The notes under the pieces are model-generated. The model did not search any database. It worked only from the letters and a program-made list of their open reading frames with translations, and was not told the DNA's origin. Of a DNA stretch of 64,000 bases, positions 42,738 through 52,576 are shown piece after piece (positions within the stretch are counted from its first letter, which is position 1; each line of letters begins with the position of its first letter). The translations under genes and the position numbers were made by a program. The stretch spans positions 32,365,683 through 32,429,682 of the forward strand of contig OZ024737.1 of the NCBI GenBank assembly GCA_964016875.1, written 5' to 3'. This stretch comes from Fallopia convolvulus (Eukaryota; Streptophyta; Magnoliopsida; Caryophyllales; Polygonaceae).

Positions 42738-44052
42738 ATGATTGCGCGGTTTTTGTTTTGGCAACGACAACGTTGTCTTTTACTAGGGTACTACCTCAAA
42801 TATATGCACAAGACACCATGCTACACGTCGCCATTGACGGGGTACTTATGGATGATAGAGATAATGAAATTCGAGTCCGAGGTTTGATGCATTAATGCTT
42901 TTCGAATGGAGAAGCACGTGTTTTGGAAGTTGTGTGACAAGCTACAATCTAAGCATGGGCTCCGACCTTCAAAGCATATGTGTGTCATGGAGAAGGTTGG
43001 CATTATACTATACACAATTTCATTGGGGGTGTCCAACCGAGTCGTGTGTGAGAGGTTCCAACGATCCGGTGACACAATTAACCATGCGTTGCATGATGTC
43101 ATAGACGCCATCATTGGTAGGAGGCAAGGGTTCGAGGGTCTCTCTAGGCGTCTACTATGGCCCCGTGATTCGGAGTTCAAAGAAATTCTCGATAGGGTAT
43201 TGAACGACAATCGTTACACTCTATTTAAGGTAATGATTCTCATGTCACAGCACGTGGATTGTCATATAAATAAGCGGTTTACATGCCGAGCTTTAAACTG
43301 TTTATGTTACTGCATCGTTTAGGAAGCGATTGGGTGCATTGATGGGACCCATTTTACAGCATGCATACCCCGAGCTAACCAGATGTCGTATCGAAATCGG
43401 AAACAAGTGTGCTCATGGAATATCATGGCATGCTGCGACTTCGACAAGTTCTTCACATTTGTATCTGCTAGCTGGGAAGGGAGTGCTCATGATGCTCGAG
43501 TATTTGAACATGCTCTTTCGACACCCGCAATGAACTTCCCTCATCCGCCACCGGGTATGTCATGTTTTTCCTTTAATATTACTTCAACATTTGCATTAAA
43601 TGGGATTGTTATAATATACCTTTGTTAATGTAGGGCGGTATTATCTTGTCAATAAATGTTACCCGGACAAGCTCGGATACATGGTACCATATGGCAAAGT
43701 TAAGTACCACTTGTCTCAATTTCAAAATGCGCTTCCAAAAGATGCACTGAAAGCTTTCAATAAAGTTCACTCGTCTCTTAGGAGTGCAATCGAAAGGTTT
43801 TTTGGTGTGTTTAAAAAACGGTTTAGGATCTTGACGTACATGCCGAGCTTTCCCATCGAGACGCAAATTGACTTGATCCTCATTTGTTTTTTCATGCACA
43901 ACTTGATTTTGGAAAATCGGATTGTGGATGAATATCTTGAAGAAGAGTATGATGATCTCGATCTTCCTCCTCCCCGGGTTCCAAAACAAGGCCAAGACAA
44001 TGCTCCGACCAGAATGAAACACATAAGGGATGCAATCGCAACTCAAATCTAG
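42738..44052 (+). pseudogene. PIF/Harbinger DDE transposase, one in-frame stop
   Basis: Three exons (about 42738-43229, 43323-43554, 43634-44052) join in frame with GT..AG. HVFWKLCDKLQSKHGL and VVCERFQRSGDTINHAL form the N-terminal helices. Catalytic context: GCIDGTHFTA (first Asp), SASWEGSAHDARVF (second Asp) and RSAIERFFGVFKKRF (Glu). The single obvious lesion is TGA at 42885-42887, where C-to-T decay of CGA is plausible. The start at 42738 is the first ATG of the open frame; an upstream exon beginning near 42694 is possible. The element family moves to TWA targets, matching the TTA flanks. Confidence 0.92.
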
Positions 44053-45600
44053 GAATCTCGAAGTTATTGGTAATTGATGAATGGGTGTGATGTACTAGTG
44101 GTAATGTTACTTGTTACATGTGAGAAGAATACCCCGAAAATTATGGTTTTCCTTGTTAATTTGTGTCTAACTTCTAAGCATTGTGCAAGCCAACATCAAG
44201 CTGTGGAACCCAACATTTTATTCATTATTTAGGGGATCCGAACTTGTATTTGTTAGATGAATGTTCGTCAGCATTATACCCTTAACCATAAGTACATGTC
44301 CATAAAAGTTTAATGTATCATTGCTTTTCAAGGCAAACCATAAGTACATGTCCAAAACTTTACATGGCAAAAGATAAGTAAATGTTACAAATCCTTCTTC
44401 TATGAACATTACAAAACTTTAGCTAGCTTTATATGTGAACATTACAAGATTTCCACCAATCATAACTTGACATGGCAAAAGTAGAAAATATGAGAGTCGG
44501 CTCCACTTCCAAATATGGTGCATCCCAAAGCCATGCTACACGTCAATTCTGTTGCTTGCCAAAGAATTCCTAAAACCTACAAGAAACACATCAAACCTGC
44601 AAAACAAGGGATCACATGGCAATAGTGTTTTCACACACACACAAACCTGCCAATAAAAGGATTCCATGCACATAAAATAACACATGCATCTCACACATTA
44701 GCTTCATTATCCTTACAAACCATAATATCCCAACAGTTTCACCATAGCCAGAACAACACAAAGCATAGAGTTAAAAACATCATTACAACCATAATCCATG
44801 AGTTAATCAAAGCATTCATAATCTGAAACCGAAATAAACCAACAAAGATGGAGTCCTTCGAAGCAACATTTTATTCACCCGGCTACACTTCCAACCTGCA
44901 TTATGCAAAATGTAGAAAGTGTTAATGCCTTGACTTATAAACCCAAAAAACTTAAAAGTTGGAATCTTGTGCAGGGGAAAATCATGCCTATATAGGGTAA
45001 ATGCATGGCTATGTAGGGAAAAACAGCCTCATTTATGCATGATTTGTACCCCCCCCCCCCAAAAAAAAAGCAACCCTTTACCGGAGGGAACCCCCAAATT
45101 CGGACAGTTGCCTTGCTTTTTTAGAGCTCGACAGCAGTGGTCTGACCATATTTCAATAATGCATTGGGTGCATGGCTTTGGACTGTTGCCTAAAAATAGT
45201 TTCGAATTGTTGCCATGTGAATTTCCAAAGCATGCTTTGGACTGTTGCCTAAAAACAGTTTTTTTTCTATCCAGACTGTTGCCTTGATTCGGACAGTGTC
45301 ATCCCCCAAAAAACCAGAACAGTTTCTTTGTCATGGAGCCTAAAAACAGTCCCAATGAAACTCACATTTGGATAAACCACATGCAAATACAGTCACCTAA
45401 ATCAAAGCATTCATATTTTACACCATTTCTAGCACATACATGCATCAACCATATTTCTAGCACATATTTTCTGCACCATTAAAAACCAATTTTTGCATGA
45501 TTTTTTCAAACGCACACACAATGCAATAGGTGTTCCAACACACACACACACACACACAAGAGCTTAAATTTCACCAAGATGCAGAATCAGGTCAATATAC
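44053..45600. other. Element 2 interior, non-coding
   Basis: 3' region of the transposase unit and intergenic spacer. Holds a C/A homopolymer (about 45050-45069), the repeated phrase GGACTGTTGCCTAAAAA near 45180 and 45240, and a CA run at 45537-45558. From about 44640 it is colinear with element 1 from about 36040. Confidence 0.6.
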
Positions 45601-46209
45601 CTAAGCTGAAGAATCTCCACGACGCACGGCGGTCCAGCCCCCGACGCCACACTCTCTAGAGGATGTCCGTCCTCGTTATCATCATCGTTGTCCGGCGCTT
45701 CATCGTCGTTGTCCACGTCAGTCGGGGTGTTGTCTTGCACCCCGAAGCATTGCTCCCAGAGCAGGCTTAGCTCCGGGTCAACCCCCTTAGTCCGGAACCG
45801 CCTGATGCGAGGGCATTGTTGCAATCCACACAACGTAGAATTCAGAGTTATGTAAATAGAAAATTATGTACAACAAATCAACCACATAATGGATATGAAA
45901 ACAAACATCGATCATGGACTTCTACCAAGCTACATCACCGATGATCTTCCCCGTCGTCAAATCCCAGTGATCTTGACCACCAAGTTCCTTGAACCGGACC
46001 CAGGCACGCCATTGGGTCCGGTGGAAGTCAATCCTAAACTTCAGCACGATGTTGGCCCTCCTATGCCCGGTTGCATTCCCGAATAGATTGGCCAACTCCC
46101 AGAAATGAATTTGTTGATTCGGTTGCATTCTCTCCCTCCTTATGGCAGGGAGGGCAACCTGGAGGAAGATCTTGTGATAATCCACGGTCCAAACGAAGTT
46201 ATCCGCCAT
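45601..46209 (-). pseudogene. Second SANT/Myb-like gene, decayed copy
   Basis: Counterpart of 37062-37658. Exon 1 from 46209 (MADNFVWTVDYHKIFLQVAL .. DHWDLTTGKIIGD) hits a TAG where the intact copy has Trp near its end. Exon 2 (from about 45818) has QCPRIRRFRTKGVDPELSLL and the acidic tail, then a frameshift before the stop. A 5' untranslated exon may lie around 46570-46640. Confidence 0.8.
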
Positions 46210-47522
46210 CTGTTCAAGGCATGACAACAAATTGAATGTAACTACTAAGAAAAACAGCATGAACTAACAAAGAACAACCGAACTATAGCCTTAAAAAAAT
46301 GAATGAATTATCACAACAATTTGTTTATGGTCATCCCTTAAAAAAATGAAAAACAGGCCCTTATACGAGAACAACCGAACTATAGCCTTTCAAGTTTCAA
46401 TTCAAAATGAGCTCGGCAAGAAACAAAGCTCAATGCTTATAAGCATCATGGAAAAAAAACTGAGGTATAAATGTTATCATATTATATAAGAATCAATGCT
46501 TATAAGCTAGCCTTTCAAGTTTCAATTAACAAAGAACTCGAGTGATGTCTTATATAAGCATCATGGAAGAGCATACCTTCGATTTTAGCTTCCAAGGAGA
46601 GGGTCTTTGTTGTGCAAGCTCAAGTGATGAAGAAGCATGCCAAGGGGTTGTATTTAAAGGGGAAAAAATTAATATAATAATGAAAAGGTGACATATTAGA
46701 ATTGAGTATATCATACCATATAAAGTATTATATGTATTGTATGAGAATTGAATATAATATACCTTATGAGTATTATGAAATTACTATATATAATATACCT
46801 TATAAGTAGTATATGATAATTGAGTATAATGTACTATACATGATGAAAAAGATTTGTGTACATAATGTAAAAGATTTGTGTCATAAATTGGAGCCATTGT
46901 ATCTAGTTATAGGGTGAAATAAAATGATATGTTACCATATGAATGTCTTTATTATGAATCTACAATAATGTTACAATTAAGAATTATATGAAAAAGATTT
47001 ATGTGCATTATGTCAACTATGGTAATATAATAAGTGGAGATTATGTATCTTACATTGAGGGTATGTTCATGACTGGTCAAATGATGAGTGCAGAATACGA
47101 GAGGGCCTTATTTTTCTATATTCTTGTGTCAATTTCAGTGAGTTAAAGGACTTAGGTGCAACTCTAATCAATATTAACAAGAAATTATCTTTTTTCTCCT
47201 ATGTTTTCCAGTGTAAAAATTTGGAAACCATATGTATTCCCCTGTTAGGGTTGTTTTTGTTTCTTGTTTCCATGTCACATAGTTTTTCTCTAGTCACATT
47301 AGATGCAGATGCTCTATAATGGTTTTTTTTATAAGCTTCATGATCAACACAACAACCCTATTTCTTGGAACAGGCAAACTACAACAGTTGAGGAAATCCT
47401 AACAATCGACATCAAACCATGCATTGCAATATTCAATTACAACTTCCAAAAGCATAAAAAGTTCACAAAGACCTAAACCTCAACCCTAAACAACAATTAC
47501 TCAATTACACCTAAAATCCAAA
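46210..47522. other. Spacer between the two accessory genes of element 2
   Basis: AT-rich, no ORF; colinear in part with 37660-38480 of element 1. Confidence 0.55.
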
Positions 47523-48066
47523 CAAACTTAACATGATACCTAGAACTAATGGAAAGGGATTGTATGGATAAATGAGAAACACCAGGCACATGAACGTGAG
47601 GGCAATGATGCACATTTTTCAACGGTTAGCAGCTTCGATTGCCTTCTCACGCTCCAAGGAACGCTCGACTGTATAGGTTGACAACTCTTCAATGAGTTCA
47701 ACCAGCTCATCAGTCTTGTGAACCTGTGCCTGGAAGCTCCTTTCCAACAACGCCACGTACCTCTCAGTGGCATCAGCTCGCTCCTTATGACGATGTGCGA
47801 GTTCTTGAAGACCTTTGCAGCATGGTTGCTCGCTTAAATCCCGGTGCAGTAGTTGTTCCCTCCTCATCAGAATTGAACTGCATACAACAAAAATATCAGA
47901 ATTGCACTTGAACATCAATTGATTAACAACACAGATTTCAACAAGAGTAATTTCTAAAAATGTGGTTGACGACTATACATGATGAATTTACCTCTTCATT
48001 ATAAAATTGGTCATCAGCGAACGCCTCACTATCACCTTCTTCACTCCATGAATCATGGGACACCAT
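47523..48066 (-). pseudogene. Coiled-coil/membrane gene, decayed copy
   Basis: Exon 1 48066-47992 (MVSHDSWSEEGDSEAFADDQ). Exon 2 has lost two bases in the Glu-rich start relative to 38851-38483, shifting the frame. It then reads RDLSEQPCCKGLQELAHRHK in another frame and meets TGA where the intact copy has Trp (aaccgtTGA). The hydrophobic C-terminal codons remain recognisable. Confidence 0.8.
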
Positions 48067-49527
48067 GGTTGTGCACAATCCCTATGCAATCCAGGATTTA
48101 TCAAAATGTGAGAAGAGGCAGCGTTCTATGAGGTATGTGGCTAGCTAGCTAATCTGAAGCCAGCTGAGCCATAAATAACTAGAACAATCAATTTAGAGCC
48201 TTTCAAATGTTGTTGTAACCATTGCTAAATGAGTGATATGAAACAGAAAACAATAGAAAGAGCTAAACTCATAATGCTCTACTCGGCAAAGCATCTTTTC
48301 CCTAGAGGAAACATGATTTCTGAGTTGACAATGCTGAGTTCAGCATAGAATCTCTTTCCTATAGGAAACATGTTTTTTGAGTATATATTCAGCATTGTAT
48401 TGCCAGTAGCCCTGGGCTATCATTAGTTTAAAGGTAATATAACAGGCTTATTTTCATCCAAGAACTATCCACACTTCTCCAAGCCACATTCCCTGTGCTT
48501 GTTAAGCATATACTGAGAATATTCTAGGTTTTGTTTCTATTGAGTCCCTCAGGAAAAGTGGTCTCTTCATGCTGGTTGATCTGCTGATCAAAGAGAGTAC
48601 TAATAGAAGGGAGTGATCAATAGAAAGGCAGCGTCCAAGAATCCTAAGCCTTTCAAATGTTGCTTCAAATCGACTTCAACAACTATAAGAAACTAGTAAA
48701 GCCTAAATTCACATACATGATTTGGTTCGTGGCAGAAATGGTTTTACAACTTAAATGTAGAAACTCAAATTTAGGGTATGAAGATTGAAGAACCAATATT
48801 CATTATCTATGTGCAATGAACTCTATCCGGATTGTATAACATAATTGCGAGTTCTAAGGATTGTATAACATAATATCCATCAATCTTCAAGTTAGGGTTT
48901 CTATCCCAACGAGCTAAAATGAACTTTATCCGGGACAAGATGCCAATAATCGATTAGACACAAATTCAAAGTCAAACGAGCTACATCCAGCTCCCTAACA
49001 AAGGTCACAAAACATAGATCTAGTTTCAGAATCGAGCACTTACCTGTCGCCGTTGAAGATAGATCCACCTCCCAATCGCCACTGCCTCGCCTCTCCTATC
49101 GTCGAATCAAGCCCAGATGCCAATAATCGATTAGACACAAATTCAACGCCCTAACAAAGGTCACGAAACATAGAATTAGTTTCAGAATCGAGCACTTACC
49201 TGTCGCTGAAGATAGATCGAGCTCCAAATCGTCGCTGAAGAAGTCGCCTCTCCTGTCGCCTATGGTGTCGCTGAATCGAGCCTTCCTAGGTTTTTGGAGA
49301 ATGGCTTTTTTGGGGATAATAATCGAGGGTATGAAGGGGTATTCATGGGGGAAATTTGTAGCGTCCTCGGAAGAAGCTGGGGGGAGGAGGGGGAGAAAAC
49401 TAGTGTCCTCCCGCTAGCTTTCTCCGATATCGCTACTTCTGCCCGCTACAGCCGAACACTGCTCGCGGTGAGGGACGCTGCGTCCCGCTCCCCCTCCCGC
49501 TCGAAGACGCCACCATCGAATGGAGCC
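48067..49527. other. Right part of element 2: promoter side and subterminal region
   Basis: Probably the promoter of the minus-strand accessory gene. 49040-49130 and 49130-49215 share phrases (GCCAATAATCGATTAGACAC, AGAATCGAGCACTTACCTGT), a short tandem duplication containing a splice donor-like site. From 49290 to the end it is colinear with 40180-40388. Confidence 0.6.
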
Positions 49528-49611
49528 TTAAACACTTGACGTCTTCGTCAAGGCCCAACTATCGCCATCCAAGTCAAGTGACCACCCTCCAGGCCAAGCC
49601 ATCTTGTGACC

Positions 49612-49760
49612 TAGAGTCGGCTCTGATACCATTTGTAAGGCCCAAGCTTTTTAGAAACGTTATCCCATTCTAACGCGAGAGCTTCCCAAGAGGTCACCCA
49701 TCCTTGTACTACTTTTGGTTGCATGCATCGGAACGCACTTGGTTCCCATTACTACGGTTT
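49612..49760 (-). repeat. Second-type 5S-like segment with primer site (R3)
   Basis: Minus strand: CAAGGATGGGTGACCTCTTG and GGAAGCTCTCGCG in 5S-like order, then TGGTATCAGAGCCGACTC. Confidence 0.75.
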
Positions 49761-50008
49761 TGTGTTTGAGTGACTCACTATATATGGGAAAAGAGCAAAC
49801 AAATAAGCGCGAATAATGATACTCATTACTTAAACCACAACTTTTGTTTAAAAAACAAAACACGCGATAAGTTCACATCACTTATAAGTCTCAACACAAA
49901 CCATCAAAGGAAAAACCATGTCCAACTAAACAACAAATGTTCTAAACGTCAAACTAAAACTGAAACATACACAACATAAACATAAACTAACAACAGCTCC
50001 TTGGCAAC

Positions 50009-50910
50009 TCAAGATGTTGACCCCTTCTTGTTGGCATCTATCATGTCCAAAAGTGTGGCATCGTACTTCTCAAGCTCAATTGCAACACCATTCGCCTGAA
50101 GAAGATCCAAACCCTGATCGATCTGGTTCCTCAACATCTTGATGCTCTCCTGCTCCCTGGTGAAGCTAGTCAGCAACTGGCGCACATTCGCCTCATGGCT
50201 AGTTAGTAATCCCTGCCAGGTGCATTGGTAGGGACCCAAAACAGCGTCGTCGGCTAGAAAGGGCCTAGGTGTGAAATTACCCATAACTACACGATCAATC
50301 CAAGAAATGTGCTCTTCCACGGTCTCTGCCACATCAACCTGCTCTACCACTCGATGTGGAATTGCTGACGGAACTTCCACGTGTATCTCCCCTCTTGCGC
50401 TTGTGCGTCGACAGGTAGGTCAACAAGCTTTTGGACAAAACTCTGCATATTAGGGTGGGAAGGTGACACATGCACATACTTTGGAGGTACACGTACTTCT
50501 CCCTTGAGAGTTGCGTGGTTGTAATCCATCTCCCCAACACCATCCTCCTCGGGATCGTCCTCCTCTAGGTCCTCATCAGAATCCTCAAGCACCACCAATA
50601 AAAGTTTACAAGGGTCCGCCATAGGTCTTTACCTCGGGCAAAGGCTCCATAGCATACCCCATAGCATACCCCATAGCATAGTGGCTTTGATCATCAAGTT
50701 TCGTCTCCTCATCAGAGCCCTCGATCACGATTAAAAGGGTTAGTGGGGGATCGTCCTAGAAGCACACACTCTCCCAAATGAACTCCCCCCCTCATCTTCG
50801 TTTAAAATGTCACGGACCACCTCTAACTCATTCTCTTAAAACTCGAAGCTCTTCTATGGCGTGCATCGCATCAATCTCTAACTCGAAAACACGACACTTT
50901 GGACAAGACA
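50009..50910 (-). pseudogene. 5S-LTR element internal coding region (unit R3, best preserved)
   Basis: After the primer site, MSCPKCRVFELEIDAMHAIE (50910-50770, broken). Then frame 50622-50344 (MADPCKLLLVVLEDSDEDLE, an acidic stretch, GEVRVPPKYVHVSPSHPN) overlaps frame 50380-50009 by a frame change. The latter has VDVAETVEEHISWIDRVVMG, FTPRPFLADDAVLGPY, HEANVRQLLTSFTREQES and a helical end to YDATLLDMIDANKKGSTS-stop. The block order is the same in R1, R2 and R4. Unknown family; no enzymatic motif. Confidence 0.7.
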
Positions 50911-50999
50911 TAACTCTGCGAAAAGGCATAGAAGTGAAAAAGGTCAGAAATAAGGATCGACCTAAGGAATGACATTATAAATTTTTGGCTCTGATACCA

Positions 51000-51161
51000 T
51001 GCAAACACGAGGACTTCCTTGGAGGTCACCCATCTTGGTACTACTCTCGCCCTTGCACACTTAACTTTTGAGTTTTTTTTCCTCACTCGAATCCAGAAAA
51101 GGAAGAGATCTTGTTGACATGGGGAGCACCTCAATCCCTAATAAATTATCAAGGTGTTACA
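51000..51161 (-). repeat. 5S-LTR copy h (best preserved)
   Basis: 162 bp, TGTAACACCTTG..TTTGCA. From about 51066 to 51000 the minus strand runs AGTTAAGTGTGCAAGGGC, GAGAGTAGTACCAAGATG, GGTGACCTCCAAGGAAG, TCCTCGTGTTTGCAT. By eye it has about seven differences plus one inserted base against the last 66 nt or so of plant 5S rRNA, covering box A, the intermediate element and box C. TGGTATCAGAGCC follows immediately (50999 downward). Confidence 0.92.
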
Positions 51162-51261
51162 ATCTCCCCTACTTAAACACTTGACGTCCTCGTCGGTCGT
51201 CAAGGCCCAAGCCACCCCCTCTAGGTCAAGTAACTGCCCTTTTGGACAAGCCATCTCATAA

Positions 51262-51420
51262 CCTAGAGTCGGGTCTGACACCATTTTTAAGGCACAAGCC
51301 TTTTAGAAACGTTATCCCTTTCCAACACGAGAACTTCCCAAGATGTCACCCATCGTTGTACTTCTCTTGGTTTCGTGCATCAGAACCCAATTGGTTCCCT
51401 TCACTACATCTTTGTGTGTT
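51262..51420 (-). repeat. Second-type 5S-like segment with mutated primer site (R4)
   Basis: ACGATGGGTGACATCTTGGG and AAGTTCTCGTGTTGG in 5S order, then TGGTGTCAGACCCGACTC, two changes from the usual primer site. Confidence 0.7.
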
Positions 51421-51654
51421 TGTGTGACTCATATATATCTGAGAAAAGCAAATAAATAAGTGTGAACCATGATACTCATAACATAAACCACAACTTTTAT
51501 GTATAAAACAAAACATGCGATAAGTTCACATCACTTATAAGTTTCAACACAAATCAACCAAAGGAAACACCATTTCCAACGAAACAATCATTGTTCCAAA
51601 CGTCAAACTTAATATGAATCAGACACAACATACACAAAAACTAACAACTCCTAG

Positions 51655-52262
51655 GTAATTCAAGATGTAGACCCCTTCCTGTTGGCGTCCACCATGTCCA
51701 AAAGTGCGGCGTCGTACTCTTCGGGCTCAATCGCAACACCATTCGCCCGAAGAAGATCCAAACCCTGATTGATTTGGCTCCTCAATGTCTCGATGCTTCC
51801 ATGCTCCCTGTTCAGGCTAGTCAGCAACTAGCGCACATTCACCTCATGTCTAGTCAATAATCCCTGCCATGTGGATAGGTAGGGACCCAAAATAGCACCG
51901 TCGGCTAGGAAGGGCCTAGGTGTGAAATCACCCATAGTTGCACGATCAGTTCATGAAATGTTCTCCTTCAAAGTCTTTGTCAAACCAACTTTCCCTACCA
52001 TTGTATGTGGAATCGTTGGCAAAACCTCCACATGTACCTCCCCCTCTTGCGCATTTGGATCGGCAAGGAGTTCAACATGTTCATGGACAACACCTGACAC
52101 GTCAGTCTGGGAAGGTGACCCAGGCACATACTTTAGAGCTACATGTACTTCTCCCTTGGGAGTCTCGGAGGTTTACTCCATATCCCAAGCATCATCGTCC
52201 TCCTCTAGGTCGTCCTCCTCATTAGAATTCTCAAGCACCACCAATGGAATATTAGAAGGGTC
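51655..52262 (-). pseudogene. 5S-LTR element internal coding region (unit R4, 5' truncated)
   Basis: VVLENSNEEDDLEEDD, GEVHVALKYVPGSPSQ, FTPRPFLADGAILGPYLSTW, HEVNVR-stop-LLTSLNREHG and YDAALLDMVDANRKGSTS-stop, the same order as R3. At about 52262 it joins a Harbinger ORF1 N-terminus, giving a continuous-looking but chimeric frame. Confidence 0.65.
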
Positions 52263-52576
52263 AAATCAAACTGTTCCTTCCGCTTGGTTCCATCCTACCC
52301 CAGTCTCTTTGTACCGTAAAGAGACCCAAAGTTTCCAATTTTTTTTCATGAAGTCAAACTTGTTCTTCGCGATATCTCTATCAATCTTCCTCCCACTCTC
52401 TTTGGAAAACTTCTCAGCAATCTCAGCACAGTTAAAGTGTCAACCCCATTCTACTTGTGGTGCTCTAGACAAATGGTCATTAATGACTTTGCCTCATCAT
52501 CAGACCAAACAAAGCCATTCCCATGAATCCCATCAGTGACATTTCCACTCTTCGCCTTGGCCTGTGATTCAGACAT
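52262..52576 (-). pseudogene. Harbinger ORF1 N-terminal fragment (element 3)
   Basis: ATG at 52576: MSESQAKAKSGNVTDGIHGN, FVWSDDEAKSLMTICLEHHK, a stop and a frameshift, then KKIGNFGSLYGTKTGVGWNQ. Homologous to the SANT domain at 41288-41545. Cut at the junction with R4. Confidence 0.8.

Larger units (their letters stand above)
40392..49527. mobile_element. PIF/Harbinger element 2, full length, 9.1 kb
   Basis: Left end GGCTCCGTTTGG; right end read inward GGCTCCATTCGA. The sides are TTA (40389-40391) and TTA (49528-49530). It contains, in order, ORF1 (plus), DDE transposase (plus), the second SANT-like gene (minus) and the coiled-coil/membrane gene (minus), all damaged. The right flank (AACACTTGACGTC..) is 5S-LTR element sequence about 12 bp upstream of an LTR start, so the pair of Harbinger elements lies inside that chain. 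Confidence 0.85.
29530..52262 (-). mobile_element. Chain of Cassandra-like 5S-LTR retroelements, heavily nested
   Basis: Read on the minus strand: truncated unit R4 internal (52262-51162), LTR-h (51161-51000), unit R3 internal (50999-49528), Harbinger insertions, LTR-f (truncated, 35909-35784), unit R2 internal (35783-34580), LTR-d (34579-34418), unit R1 internal (34417-30020, interrupted by two further insertions), LTR-a (30019-29859), then the start of another internal region to 29530. Neighbouring units share one LTR, as expected of unequal LTR recombination. Each LTR is about 162 bp, TG-initial, with a 5S rRNA-like 3' half abutting a Met-tRNA primer site. Internal regions share a degraded coding sequence. 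Confidence 0.8.
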
